Below are positions 53,682-63,252 of a DNA stretch of 64,000 nucleotides, piece by piece. Under the pieces are notes generated by a model. The model saw nothing but the letters and a program-made list of their open reading frames with translations, made no database searches and had not been told where the DNA came from. The stretch covers positions 1 through 64,000 of the forward strand of contig CAZJOM010000014.1 of the NCBI GenBank assembly GCA_964547645.1, in the 5' to 3' direction. The position numbers and the translations under genes were made by a program. The stretch's first letter is position 1. The number at the start of each line of letters is the position of its first letter. Source of the DNA: SZUA-430 sp964547645. Lineage in GTDB: Bacteria; Pseudomonadota; Alphaproteobacteria; Micropepsales; Micropepsaceae.

Positions 53682-54258
53682 GATCCGCCGCTCTGATCAC
53701 CATCAAGGTATGATCGGCAAGTGTCGCCACCAACATGGCGGAGGTTTCGCCGGAGCCATGGAGTCGCACGGGCGTGACTGGGGTCACGTCGTCAACCCTA
53801 CCGAACCTCGTTAACGGCAGCGACTTGGCCTAGGTAGGGTGCGTTGCGAGGAACGAACACTCGGCTGCACACCAATCACGCCGTGACACACCTAACGCCA
53901 GGCGCCACAAACAACATCCGTCCCATATGATATTGGAGCGCGCACCCGACTTCGTTACCACGGCAGGAGCATCGCCCCGTCTCAGCGGATCGCGAACATT
54001 GGTGAGGTCTCTCTCAATTTCGCTCCAACGGCCACATGCGCCACACTCGCACTCGGACGCGATCACATAGTTCGACTGAACCTCGTTTCGTCGTACGACG
54101 GCCTCAGGCTGCTCGTCCAAATGGAGTACTTCGTCTGAGTGAAGCGTCGGCAGCGAGCGCCGGGGGCACCGAAGTGGTCCCCTTGCCACCCTTACTGTGA
54201 GCACAACGAATCTCACTGGCGAGCGGCCGCCACGATGCGGCAGGCATTGCCCCGCGCC
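53682..54258. other. boundary stretch between element and catabolic genes; one doubtful ORF
   Basis: About 580 bases. A minus-strand frame at 53830-54216 (128 codons) has a Cys-rich core (C-E-C-G-A-C-G-R-W-S-E-I-E) and a plausible C-terminal half, but no good start and no family that I recognise. It may be a small hypothetical gene or a remnant. No tRNA or attachment site was seen, although the change from mobile to metabolic genes happens here. Confidence 0.4.
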
Positions 54259-54648
54259 TCATGCGGACGTAAACATCGGCAGCGCCATGCCCTCGCCCGC
54301 GTCGATGAATTTGACTTTGACCTTCTGCCCGACGCGCACGCTATCCACATCGCAGTCGACGATATTGGTCAGCATCGTGACGCCTTCCTCCAAAGTGACA
54401 TAGGCGATCACGTAAGGCGGCTTGGCTTGGCGCGTCACCGAATAGCTGTAGATGACGCCGCGCCCGGAGGCCTCGACGAATTCCGTGTCCTCCGAATAAC
54501 AATGCGGACAGATCGTGCGCGGATAGTAATGAACCCGCGAACAGGCATTGCATTTCTTGATCACGAGGCGGCCTTTTCCCGCCGCCTCGAAATAGGGCCT
54601 GCTTTCCCGGTTCAGGGTCAGGCGCGGCTTTTTCTGTTCCTCGCTCAT
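54259..54648 (-). CDS. DUF35 OB-fold/zinc-ribbon protein, thiolase partner
   Basis: A 129-residue protein: zinc ribbon C-N-A-C, then C-P-H-C, followed by an OB-fold (S-Y-S-V-T-R-Q, P-Y-V-I-A-Y-V-T-L-E-E-G-V). DUF35 proteins bind CoA and form complexes with thiolase-like enzymes. The ATG overlaps the thiolase stop by 4 bases, so the two should be made as a pair. Confidence 0.9.
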   Translation of the reverse strand: MSEEQKKPRLTLNRESRPYFEAAGKGRLVIKKCNACSRVHYYPRTICPHCYSEDTEFVEASGRGVIYSYSVTRQAKPPYVIAYVTLEEGVTMLTNIVDCDVDSVRVGQKVKVKFIDAGEGMALPMFTSA

Positions 54649-55820
54649 GCGTCTTGGTTCCCCAGGATGACGGTGGCGCTGCCCATGCGCGCGCCCAGCA
54701 TGCCGCCCGTGCCGTGCGCCAGGGCGACATCGCAATTGCGGACTTGGACCTTCGGATGGGCCTCGCCGCGCACTTGGCGCACGGCCTCGAGAATCTTGGT
54801 CATGCCGCCGCGATTGCCCGGATGGTTGCTGCACAAGCCGCCGCCGTCGGTGTTGAACGGCAATTTGCCGATGCCCGAAATTAGGTTGCCGTCGGAGACG
54901 AACCAGCCGCCCTTGCCTTTTTCGCAAAAGCCCAAATCCTCGATCGTCTCCAGGACGGTGATGGTGAAGGAATCGTAGATCGAAACATATTTGATGTCGG
55001 CGGGCTTCACGCCGGCCTCGGCGAACGCCAACGGACCGCTCCATCGCGCGCCGGAATAGGTCAGGTCGACCTGACCGCCGTTCAGGTGCTTCGGCGCTTC
55101 GCCCGCGCCCATGATTTTCACCTTCGGCCGCTTCAGCGACTTGGCGATCTCGGGGCTGACCACCAAGACGCCGCCGCCACCGTCGGTGATGACGCAGCAA
55201 TCGAGCCGGTGCAGCGGATTGGCGATCATCGGCGAGTTGACCACCTCCTCGACCGTCACCACCTCGCGCAGCTTGGCGTGTTCGTTGTGTTGCGCGTGAT
55301 GCGAGGCGGCGACCTTGATCCAGGCGAGCTGTTCGCTGGTGGTTCCGAATTCGTACATGTGGCGCGTCGCGCACATGGCGTACATGTTCACCACGTTGAA
55401 GCCGTACGGCATCTCGAACGGAAATTCCGGCGCTTGCGCGCTGTGGAACCGCCCGGGGTTGCCTTCCTTGGCATCGGCCAGAGGCCGCCCGGCCAGCGTG
55501 ATCAACGCCACCTTGCAATGACCGGCGGCGATCGCCTGCGCGGCGTGATTGAGGTGAACCAGATAGGACGAGCCGCCGGTCTCGGTGCTGTCCATATGGC
55601 GGACGTTGATGAGGCCCATGTACTCGATCATGCTGATCCCGCCCAGGCCCGGCGCGTCGCCCGCGCAGAAATAGGCGTCGACGTCGTCCTTCGCCAGACC
55701 GGCGTCTTGCAGCACGCCCTTGGCGATTTCCGCATGCAGCTGCGGCAGCGTCTTATCGCAGGCAAAGCGCGTGGGATGTTCGTATATGCCCGCGATATAC
55801 GCTTTTCCGTTGATACCCAT
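54645..55820 (-). CDS. thiolase-family protein lacking the nucleophilic Cys (possible side-chain aldolase)
   Basis: A 391-residue thiolase-fold protein. At the place of the usual active-site Cys (C-x-T/S-G-S/G) the sequence reads S-T-E-T-G-G-S-S-Y, with no Cys. Late motifs are S-N-H-P-G-N-R-G-G and A-H-G-T-G-G. A Cys-less thiolase coupled to a DUF35 protein is the arrangement of steroid side-chain aldolases such as Ltp2, which split beta-hydroxyacyl-CoA by a retro-aldol step. The generic label acetyl-CoA acetyltransferase would probably be misleading. Confidence 0.8.
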   Translation of the reverse strand: MGINGKAYIAGIYEHPTRFACDKTLPQLHAEIAKGVLQDAGLAKDDVDAYFCAGDAPGLGGISMIEYMGLINVRHMDSTETGGSSYLVHLNHAAQAIAAGHCKVALITLAGRPLADAKEGNPGRFHSAQAPEFPFEMPYGFNVVNMYAMCATRHMYEFGTTSEQLAWIKVAASHHAQHNEHAKLREVVTVEEVVNSPMIANPLHRLDCCVITDGGGGVLVVSPEIAKSLKRPKVKIMGAGEAPKHLNGGQVDLTYSGARWSGPLAFAEAGVKPADIKYVSIYDSFTITVLETIEDLGFCEKGKGGWFVSDGNLISGIGKLPFNTDGGGLCSNHPGNRGGMTKILEAVRQVRGEAHPKVQVRNCDVALAHGTGGMLGARMGSATVILGNQDA

Positions 55821-55909
55821 CCGAAATTCCTTATCATCATTTCCAACCGCATTAAAGCAGTTTGGGCAAGGCGTCTAGACGGCGATTTCTTGGTCGAAGG
55901 AAAAGTAAT

Positions 55910-56665
55910 TTGGAAAAAATTCGGGTGGCAATTGCGGATGGCGTGAGAACGGTGACGCTGGCGCGCGCCGACAAACGCAACGCACTCGACGCGGACATGC
56001 TCGATGCCCTAACGGCAACCTTTCGCCGGACGCCGGATAAGGACGAGCGGTTAACCGTCGTCCGCGCCGACGGCACCGTCTTCTGTTCGGGTCTCGACCT
56101 GCGCGTGCGTGGCGCAGGCACCGTGGGTGCGGCCTCGATCGAGACGATGCTGCACGCGCTTGAGAATTATCCCTTGCCGGTCGTGGCCGTCGTCCAAGGC
56201 GACGCCATCGCCGGCGGCAACGAGCTCGCCTTGCATTGCGATTTCGTCGTCGCCGCCGAAACCGCGCGCTTCGGCATGTCGCTGGCCAAGATCGGCCTTG
56301 CCCCCACCTGGTTCTTGGCCAAGAAGATCGTGGAAATCGCGGGGCCCGTCGGCGCGCGGGAAATACTGTTGCTGGGCGATTTGCTGACCGCCGCCCGCAT
56401 GCACGATCTGGGCTTGATCGCACGCGTGGCCCCGCCCGAAAAGCTCGAGGCCGCGGCGCAACGGATCATCGGCCGCCTGGCCGCCAACGCGCCGCTGTCG
56501 CTGCGCGCGATGAAAGCCCTCCTGGTGCGCGCCATGACCTTTCGCGACGCCCTCCCTCACGCCGATGTCGATGCGCTGGTACGCGCGGCGAGCGAAAGCG
56601 CCGACGCGCGCGAAGGCATCGCCGCTCTGCTGGAAAAGCGCCCGGCGCGGTTCACGGGCCGATAG
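55910..56665 (+). CDS. enoyl-CoA hydratase/isomerase family protein
   Basis: A 251-residue crotonase-fold protein. The start is the TTG at 55910, preceded by GAAGGAAAAG; no ATG lies near. Motifs: A-D-K-R-N-A-L-D, the oxyanion segment C-S-G-L-D-L-R, G-D-A-I-A-G-G-N-E-L-A and L-A-K-I-G-L-A-P. It hydrates enoyl-CoA or acts on a related CoA ester. It is divergent from the thiolase by 89 bases and starts the plus-strand catabolic unit. Confidence 0.85.
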   Translation: MEKIRVAIADGVRTVTLARADKRNALDADMLDALTATFRRTPDKDERLTVVRADGTVFCSGLDLRVRGAGTVGAASIETMLHALENYPLPVVAVVQGDAIAGGNELALHCDFVVAAETARFGMSLAKIGLAPTWFLAKKIVEIAGPVGAREILLLGDLLTAARMHDLGLIARVAPPEKLEAAAQRIIGRLAANAPLSLRAMKALLVRAMTFRDALPHADVDALVRAASESADAREGIAALLEKRPARFTGR

Positions 56666-56672
56666 GAAAATC

Positions 56673-57011
56673 ATGTCCATTCGATTGGAGAAAGCCTGGA
56701 CCGACTTGACGCCAGACGCCGTCGCGGCGTTGAGCGGGGAACTGGGCGTCTATCAGCTTGCCGGCGAAGGCGGACAAATTCTGCGTATCGGCTATGCCGG
56801 CGGGCGCTCGCTGTTCGGTCTGCGCGGCGAACTGGCCAAGGCGCTGAAGGAGCACGGCGCAACCCGCGTAAAATTCCGCCTCGAGATCAATCACCAATAC
56901 CTGAGCCGCTACGAAGAACTCTTGATGATCCACATTGCCGACCACGGCAGCTTGCCCGTCGGCAACGAAGCCGAGACGAAACGAAAACTGGGCCGGCTTA
57001 GCATCGGTTGA
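56673..57011 (+). CDS. small GIY-YIG-like protein of unknown role
   Basis: A 112-residue protein, ATG at 56673, 7 bases after the hydratase stop. The stretch G-V-Y-Q-L-A-G-E-G-G-Q-I-L-R-I-G-Y-A-G-G resembles the start of a GIY-YIG nuclease domain, but the rest is short. Found between beta-oxidation genes, so a nuclease role is unlikely; function unknown. Confidence 0.75.
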   Translation: MSIRLEKAWTDLTPDAVAALSGELGVYQLAGEGGQILRIGYAGGRSLFGLRGELAKALKEHGATRVKFRLEINHQYLSRYEELLMIHIADHGSLPVGNEAETKRKLGRLSIG

Positions 57012-57030
57012 GCCGCAGGGAAGGAGCGAC

Positions 57031-58194
57031 ATGGACTTCGAACCGACCGAGGAACAACGCCTCATCGTCGAACAGGTGCGCCGCTTCGTGCGCGAGGAAA
57101 TTGCCCCCCTCGAGGACAAGCTCGACCCCGACGCTAGTCAACTCGATCCCGCCGACTTCGACCGCTTGGTGCGCAAGGTCAAGGACATGGGCCTTTACGG
57201 TCTGGGCATTCCTCCCGAGTTCGGCGGCCCGGACATCGACATCGTGACGATGACGCTGATCGCGATGGAGATTTCGCAGCATCGCGGCGGTCTTTATTGT
57301 CCCGCCTACGGAACATTCGGCGGCGCGGGCCTCGCCCAACTCTACGAGGCCAACGAAGACCAGAAGAAGCGTTACCTCCATCCGACGCTGAAGGGCGAGA
57401 AGCACGGCTTCTTCGGCCTGACCGAACCCTCCGGCGGCTCCGACCCTGGCCGCGCGATCCAAACCAAGGCCGTCAAGGACGGCGACCACTGGATCATCAA
57501 CGGCTCCAAGATTTTCATCTCCGGCGCCGACAAGGCCGATTTCGGCATCGTCTTCGCGCGCACCGATCCGGGCAAGGGCCGCCGCGGCATCACCTGCTTC
57601 ATCGTCGACACCGACACGCCGGGGTTCCACGTGCGCCGCGTCGTCCACACGCTACGCTCGGCGTATTACGCCACCGAGCTTCAGTTCGAGAACATGCGCG
57701 TACCGGACGCCAATCTGCTTGGCGAGGTCAACAATGGCTTCGCCATCGCCAACGACCGCTTGAGCCGCCAGCGCATTCCGTATGCCGCCGGCTGCATCGG
57801 CGTCGCCGTCAAGGCGCAAGCCATGTGCATCGAATACGCCAAGCTGCGCCAAACCTTTGGCGCCCCGCTTGCCACGCGCCAGGCGATCCAATGGATGGTG
57901 GTGGACAACGAGATCGATATCCGCACGTCGCGCTGGGCGATGCTCGACGCTGCTTGCAAGGCCAAGCGCGGCGAACCCTTCCGCACCGAAGCCGCGATGG
58001 CCAAACTGCTCGCCACCGAAGGCGCCAGCCGCGTCGTTGACCGCGCCATGCAAATCTACGGCGGCTACGGCATGACCAAGGACTTGCCGTTCGAGCGTTG
58101 GTACCGCGAGATGCGCATCCGCCGCATCGGCGAAGGCCCGAGCGAGGTCCAGCGCCTAGTCATGGCGCGCGACCTGTTCGACATGTCTCTCTGA
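57031..58194 (+). CDS. acyl-CoA dehydrogenase
   Basis: A 387-residue flavoprotein. The ATG at 57031 follows GAAGGAGCGAC. Motifs: F-G-L-T-E-P-S-G-G-S-D-P (FAD/substrate loop), W-I-I-N-G-S-K-I-F-I-S, Y-G-G-Y-G-M-T and I-G-E-G-P-S-E-V-Q, where the Glu is in the place of the catalytic base. It makes the alpha,beta double bond of an acyl-CoA. Confidence 0.92.
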   Translation: MDFEPTEEQRLIVEQVRRFVREEIAPLEDKLDPDASQLDPADFDRLVRKVKDMGLYGLGIPPEFGGPDIDIVTMTLIAMEISQHRGGLYCPAYGTFGGAGLAQLYEANEDQKKRYLHPTLKGEKHGFFGLTEPSGGSDPGRAIQTKAVKDGDHWIINGSKIFISGADKADFGIVFARTDPGKGRRGITCFIVDTDTPGFHVRRVVHTLRSAYYATELQFENMRVPDANLLGEVNNGFAIANDRLSRQRIPYAAGCIGVAVKAQAMCIEYAKLRQTFGAPLATRQAIQWMVVDNEIDIRTSRWAMLDAACKAKRGEPFRTEAAMAKLLATEGASRVVDRAMQIYGGYGMTKDLPFERWYREMRIRRIGEGPSEVQRLVMARDLFDMSL

Positions 58195-58208
58195 AGGCGC
58201 CCGCCCCC

Positions 58209-59417
58209 ATGACCATCGACGCCCAGCCCGGACCGTTGCAAGGCATCAAGGTCGTCGATCTGGGCCAAGTTTATCAGGGCCCCTACGCCGCCTGGCTGAT
58301 GGCGAAAGCAGGCGCCGACGTCATCAAGGTCGAACCGCCGACCGGAGAGCCGCTGCGCCTGCGCGAAGCCGTTGGCGGCAGCGCCTCGCTGCCCATGGCC
58401 ATGCTCAATTCGAACAAGCGCGCGGTCACGCTCAACCTCAAATCCCCGCGCGGCGCGAAGCTACTGAAGGATCTGGTGCGCCGCAGCGACGTCATTCTCG
58501 AGAATTACGCGCCCGGCGTCATGGATCGCCTCGGCGTCGGCGCCGAGGTGCTGCAAGCGATAAACCCTCGCTTAGTCTACGCCTCCGCCACCGGTTATGG
58601 ACTCAGCGGACCCGAGAGCGACAATCTGGCGATGGATCTGACCGTCCAGGCGGCGTCCGGGATCATGAGCATCACCGGTCTTCCCGATGGTCCGCCGGTC
58701 AAAGCGGGCCCCGCCATCGCCGACTTCATTTCCGGCGCCCATCTCTACGGCGCCATCGTCACAGCTTTGTTCGAGCGCGAGCGCACCGGCCGCGGCCGCC
58801 TCGTCGAGGTGGCGATGATGGAAGCGCTCTACCCCTCGCTCGCCTCCAATCTCGGCATGGTGCAGAGCCAGTCGGACAAGCCGCCGCCGCGCACCGGCAA
58901 CCGGCACGGCGGGCTCGCGATTTCTCCTTACAATGTCTATCCGTGCAAGGACGGCCACGTCGCCATTATCTGCCTGGTCGAAGCGCACTGGACGAACCTG
59001 CTGGCGGCGATGGGCCGCGGCGAACTGAGAAACGATCCGCGCTTTGCCGACAACGCAGCCCGTGTCCGCCACATGGACGAAACCGACGCCGTTGTCGGGG
59101 CGTGGTCGAAGGGCCTTACGCGCGCCGAGATCTTCGGCAGATCCAGCAAGTATCGCGTGCCCACCGCGCCGGTGAGGGATCTGATCGAGGTGATGAACAA
59201 CGAACACATGCACGAGCGCGGCATGCTGCAATGGATCGATCACTACAACCTCGGGCGCGTCGTCGTGCCCAACAGCCCCATCCGCTACCACGGCACGCCG
59301 CAGATGACGAGCGCGCCCAACCCGAGGCTGGGCGAGCATAATCGGGAAGTCTATGGCGGCGTGCTGGGCCTGAGCAACAACGAGATCGATGCACTAAAGG
59401 CCGATGGCGTCATCTGA
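58209..59417 (+). CDS. class III CoA-transferase (CaiB/BaiF family)
   Basis: A 402-residue protein from the ATG at 58209. Motifs: V-V-D-L-G-Q-V-Y-Q-G-P-Y, A-D-V-I-K-V-E-P-P, N-S-N-K-R-A-V-T-L-N-L-K, and the conserved Asp in N-L-A-M-D-L-T-V-Q-A that carries the acyl group in family members. It moves CoA between carboxylic acids and thus activates or recycles the pathway substrate. It follows the dehydrogenase after 14 bases. Confidence 0.92.
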   Translation: MTIDAQPGPLQGIKVVDLGQVYQGPYAAWLMAKAGADVIKVEPPTGEPLRLREAVGGSASLPMAMLNSNKRAVTLNLKSPRGAKLLKDLVRRSDVILENYAPGVMDRLGVGAEVLQAINPRLVYASATGYGLSGPESDNLAMDLTVQAASGIMSITGLPDGPPVKAGPAIADFISGAHLYGAIVTALFERERTGRGRLVEVAMMEALYPSLASNLGMVQSQSDKPPPRTGNRHGGLAISPYNVYPCKDGHVAIICLVEAHWTNLLAAMGRGELRNDPRFADNAARVRHMDETDAVVGAWSKGLTRAEIFGRSSKYRVPTAPVRDLIEVMNNEHMHERGMLQWIDHYNLGRVVVPNSPIRYHGTPQMTSAPNPRLGEHNREVYGGVLGLSNNEIDALKADGVI

Positions 59418-59544
59418 TCTCACGGCCTCTTTTCGATCTCGGAGAAATCCATTATAAGGGTTGCGTCGACGGGAGTGCATGTTCGTTGCCGCAATCTCGC
59501 GAAGACGGGAGCCGTTCAAGCACCAAAGGGAAGACACGCCGGAC

Positions 59545-61110
59545 ATGCAAGAAATGTCATTCGAGGAAGCGGCCTCCAGGGGGATGGTGCTCGCTTGGCA
59601 CGCGCAGCAGGCGCCGGATCGCCGCGCCGTTTCATCTGAAAGAGGAGAGCGCAGCTTTTCCGAACTCAACGCGCAGGCCAATCGTCTCGTGCGCGCGCTG
59701 CGCGGCGCGGGCGTGCGCGCCGGCGACGGCGTGGCGCTTCTCTGTTCCAACCGTCCGGAATTCGTCGAAACGGTGTCGGCATGCCAGCGCGCCGGCTTTC
59801 GCCTGACGCCCGTCAACTGGCACCTGACTCCCCCGGAAGTCGCATATGTCGTGAACAATTGCGAAGCCGTGGCGTTTATCGCCGAAGCGCGGTTCGCTTC
59901 ATCGGCGCTGCTCGCGGCTTCGCAGTCGGCGAAGCTCAGGACGAAGCTCGCCGTCGGCGGACCGATCGAAGGCTTCGCGCCCTACGATGTTCTTGTCGGG
60001 CGAGAGTCCGGGCAAGATATCGATGACCCGATCTTGGGCGGCCAGATGCTCTATACATCCGGCACCACCGGGCATCCGAAGGGCGTCTTCCGTGGCAGCG
60101 CGCCGGTTGCATCGTCACTATTTGCAAAAATGGTCGAGACCGCGAAGTTCAACGGCGCCTCCGATGTGGCGGTGGTGACCGGACCGCTCTATCACGCGGC
60201 CCCGCTGTCGCTGAATCTTTCGCTGCCGCTCGCCAACGGCGTCGGCGTTATCTTGATGGACAAATGGGATGCTGAGGAAACGCTGCGTTTGGTCGACAAA
60301 CATCGCGTCACGCACACTCATGTCGTGCCGACCATGCTCCACCGTATCCTGTTGCTGCCGCAGGACGTCAGGGCGAAGTACGATCTATCGACGTTGAGGT
60401 GGATTCTTCACGGCGCGGCGCCCTGCCCGGTCCATGTCAAGCAAGAAACGATTGAGTGGCTGGGACCCGTCGTCTTCGAGTACTACGGAGCGACGGAAGG
60501 CGGCGGCGTCTTCGTCGCCCCGGACGAGTGGCTGAGAAAACCCGGCACTGTAGGCAAGCCGACGACGGGCGTCGTTTTGCAAATTCAGGACGAGAACGCG
60601 AGCGAGCTGCCGCCGGGCGAAATCGGTACCGTGTATTTCAAGGCGCCGGAAATCGGCCGCTTCGAATACTTCATGTCGCCGGACAAAACCGCGAGCGCCT
60701 ATCGCGGCGATTTCTACACCATGGGCGATCTGGGTTACGTGGACCCTGACGGCTTCCTGTTCCTGACCGGCCGAAGCGCCGAGGTGATCATCTCCGGCGG
60801 GGTGAACATTTATCCCGCGGAAATCGATCAGGAAATTTTGAAACACCCGGCGGTCAGGGACGTAGCCGTGGTCGGCGTTCCAAGCAAGGACTGGGGCGAA
60901 GAAGTCAAAGCAGTCGTTCAACTCAATGACGCCTATCGGCCGAGCGATGCGCTGGCGAAGGATATTCTCGACTTCGCCGCCGCCCGCTTGGCGGCCTTCA
61001 AGCGTCCGCGTTCGGTCGACTTCACCGCCGATCTGCCGCGCCTGACCACGGGTAAGATCGTGCGTCGAACCGTGCGCGACAGGTATTGGATCGGCGAGAA
61101 AAAGATTTAG
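59545..61110 (+). CDS. acyl-CoA synthetase (AMP-forming)
   Basis: A 521-residue ANL-family ligase. The phosphate loop Y-T-S-G-T-T-G-H-P-K-G, the E-Y-Y-G-A-T-E-G-G motif, the M-G-D-L-G-Y-V hinge region and L-T-T-G-K-I-V-R-R with the catalytic Lys are all present. It activates a carboxylate to the CoA ester. The start at 59545 is likely but two upstream ATGs and one three codons later are possible. Confidence 0.9.
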   Translation: MQEMSFEEAASRGMVLAWHAQQAPDRRAVSSERGERSFSELNAQANRLVRALRGAGVRAGDGVALLCSNRPEFVETVSACQRAGFRLTPVNWHLTPPEVAYVVNNCEAVAFIAEARFASSALLAASQSAKLRTKLAVGGPIEGFAPYDVLVGRESGQDIDDPILGGQMLYTSGTTGHPKGVFRGSAPVASSLFAKMVETAKFNGASDVAVVTGPLYHAAPLSLNLSLPLANGVGVILMDKWDAEETLRLVDKHRVTHTHVVPTMLHRILLLPQDVRAKYDLSTLRWILHGAAPCPVHVKQETIEWLGPVVFEYYGATEGGGVFVAPDEWLRKPGTVGKPTTGVVLQIQDENASELPPGEIGTVYFKAPEIGRFEYFMSPDKTASAYRGDFYTMGDLGYVDPDGFLFLTGRSAEVIISGGVNIYPAEIDQEILKHPAVRDVAVVGVPSKDWGEEVKAVVQLNDAYRPSDALAKDILDFAAARLAAFKRPRSVDFTADLPRLTTGKIVRRTVRDRYWIGEKKI

Positions 61111-61130
61111 TCGAGATCGAGGAGGACTTC

Positions 61131-62030
61131 ATGTCAAAATTGTGCGAAGGCCGCATCGTTGTCGTGACAGGCGGCGCCAGGGGTATCGGGCGCGAACATT
61201 GCCTGGAATTCGCGCGCCAAGGCGCCAAGGTGGTGGTCAACGATCTGGGCGGCGCACGCGACGGAGAAGGCCGCTCCAGCAAACCCGCCGAAGAGGTCGC
61301 GAGCGAAATCAGGGCCATGGGCGGGCAAGCGGTCGCCAACGGCGACGACGTGTCGGACTGGGACGGCGCCAAGCGGATGATCGATCAGGCGATCTCGGCC
61401 TTCGGCGCGCTCGATGTCTTGGTCAACAATGCGGGCATTCTGCGCGACCGAATGCTGACCAACATGAGCATCGACGAATGGGATGCGGTCATCAAAGTCC
61501 ACCTGCGCGGCACCTTCTGCCCCACGCGCCACGCCGCAAGCTATTGGAAGGAGCGGGCAAAGAACGGCAATCCCGCCGATGCGCGCGTTATCAACACGAC
61601 GTCCATTTCGGGCCTGCTTGGCAACCAGGGACAGGCGAACTACGGCGCCGCCAAGGCCGGCATAGCCGCGTTCACGGTTACCGCGGCGCTGGAGCTTGCG
61701 CGCTATGGCATTACCGTGAACGCGATTTCCCCCGGTGCGTTGACGCGGATGACGGAAGATTTGGGTTTCGGCGCCGACGTACCGGCGGGCCAGTGGAACC
61801 CGCGCGACCCGGCCAACATCGCGCCTATCGTCGTTTGGCTGGGAAGCAACGAGGCGAAGGACGTGACCGGCCAAGTGTTCGAGTCGACAAGCGGCCGGTT
61901 GACGGTCTTCGAACGGTGGCATCGCGGGCCCGCCATAGATCCCAAGCGCCGCTTCGATCCGAACGAACTCGGCACCATCGTTCGGGGCCTTCTGGCCAAG
62001 GCGCGCGAACCCGACAAACTTTTCGCCTAG
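61131..62030 (+). CDS. SDR-family dehydrogenase, 17beta-HSD4/MFE-2-like
   Basis: A 299-residue short-chain dehydrogenase. NAD motif T-G-G-A-R-G-I-G; V-V-V-N-D-L-G-G-A-R-D-G-E-G-R is characteristic of the hydroxyacyl-CoA dehydrogenase part of multifunctional enzyme 2; catalytic Y-G-A-A-K. It should oxidise a 3-hydroxyacyl-CoA. GGAGGA ribosome site. The stop overlaps the convergent acyl-CoA dehydrogenase stop by 4 bases. Confidence 0.9.
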   Translation: MSKLCEGRIVVVTGGARGIGREHCLEFARQGAKVVVNDLGGARDGEGRSSKPAEEVASEIRAMGGQAVANGDDVSDWDGAKRMIDQAISAFGALDVLVNNAGILRDRMLTNMSIDEWDAVIKVHLRGTFCPTRHAASYWKERAKNGNPADARVINTTSISGLLGNQGQANYGAAKAGIAAFTVTAALELARYGITVNAISPGALTRMTEDLGFGADVPAGQWNPRDPANIAPIVVWLGSNEAKDVTGQVFESTSGRLTVFERWHRGPAIDPKRRFDPNELGTIVRGLLAKAREPDKLFA

Positions 62031-63226
62031 AGCCCGAGCACCGCCTTGGCGATCACGTTGCGCTGGATTTCGTTGGAGCCGCCGTAGATCGAGGCCGCCC
62101 TGCCGAAATTGTACGCGCTCGATACGGCAACCGCATAGTCGGGGCCGACCGGCGCCTCGTTCGACAGTTGGAGCAACTGCTCCTTTTGGAACGGCATGGC
62201 ATAGAATGCGACCATCTCCACCGCGAGTTCGGCGAGCGATTGTTGAATTTCGGTTCCAACGATCTTGAGCGTCGAGGACGATGGACCGGGCGGACGCCCT
62301 GCGGCGGCGTCCGCGACGATGCGCAGGTTCGTATACTCAAGCCCGGCGAGCTTAATCTCGATCTCGGCGAGCTTGCGCCGGAACTCTTGGTCGCCGGAAA
62401 GCGCGTTGCCGTCGCCCAAACGCTCCTTGCGTGCCATCGCCTTGATGCTGGCAATTTTCTTTTTGGATTCCGGGACCCCGGCAATTCCTGTCCGCTCGTT
62501 GACAAGCAAGAACTTGGCGTAAGTCCAACCTTGGTTTTCCTCTCCGACCAGATTCTCCGCCGGCACTTTGACATCGGTAAAGAACACCTCGTTCAGGTGA
62601 TGCAGCCCGTCGATCGAAATGATCGGGCGCACTTTGATGCCGGGCGTCTTCATGTCGATCAGCAGGAAGGAAATGCCTCCTTGCGGTTTGCCTGCGTCGC
62701 TGGTGCGCACCAGGCAGAAAATCCAGTCCGCTTCATGTGCGTAGGACGTCCAAATCTTCTGACCGTTGACGAGGTAATGCGTCCCCTGACGCACGGCTTT
62801 GGTCTTCAGATTTGCCAGGTCCGAACCGGCGCCCGGCTCCGAATAGCCTTGGCACCACCACACGTCGCCCGACAGAATGCCGGGAAGATGCCGCTTCTTC
62901 TGCGCCTCGTTGCCGAAGGTGTAGATGACCGGGCCCACCATCGACAGGCCGAACGGCGACAGCCGCGGCGCGTTCGCCAATGCCGCCTCTTCGTTGAAAA
63001 TGAATTTCTGCGTCGGCGTCCAACCCGTGCCGCCGTATTCCATGGGCCAGTTGACCGCCACCCAACCTTTGGTGTGCAGCGCCTTTTGCCACTGACGGGC
63101 GACGTCACGCGGAGCGGAGGCGCCGATCATGTCCATCTCAGACAGAGACTTCGGCAGATTGTCATTGATGAATTGACGAACCTCGATGCGGAAGGCTTCG
63201 TCTTCCTTGGTCAGTTCGATGTCCAT
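62027..63226 (-). CDS. acyl-CoA dehydrogenase, subunit-like
   Basis: A 399-residue flavoprotein with G-Y-S-E-P-G-A-G-S-D-L-A, Y-L-V-N-G-Q-K-I-W-T-S and the end I-Y-G-G-S-N-E-I-Q-R-N. At the usual catalytic-Glu position (Y-E-G) there is Gly. Together with the adjacent partial gene it may form an alpha2-beta2 enzyme such as those of sterol side-chain degradation, in which the two subunits differ in active-site residues. Confidence 0.88.
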   Translation of the reverse strand: MDIELTKEDEAFRIEVRQFINDNLPKSLSEMDMIGASAPRDVARQWQKALHTKGWVAVNWPMEYGGTGWTPTQKFIFNEEAALANAPRLSPFGLSMVGPVIYTFGNEAQKKRHLPGILSGDVWWCQGYSEPGAGSDLANLKTKAVRQGTHYLVNGQKIWTSYAHEADWIFCLVRTSDAGKPQGGISFLLIDMKTPGIKVRPIISIDGLHHLNEVFFTDVKVPAENLVGEENQGWTYAKFLLVNERTGIAGVPESKKKIASIKAMARKERLGDGNALSGDQEFRRKLAEIEIKLAGLEYTNLRIVADAAAGRPPGPSSSTLKIVGTEIQQSLAELAVEMVAFYAMPFQKEQLLQLSNEAPVGPDYAVAVSSAYNFGRAASIYGGSNEIQRNVIAKAVLGL

Positions 63227-63252
63227 CGCGATCTCCTTCCGCGTTTCCGGAT

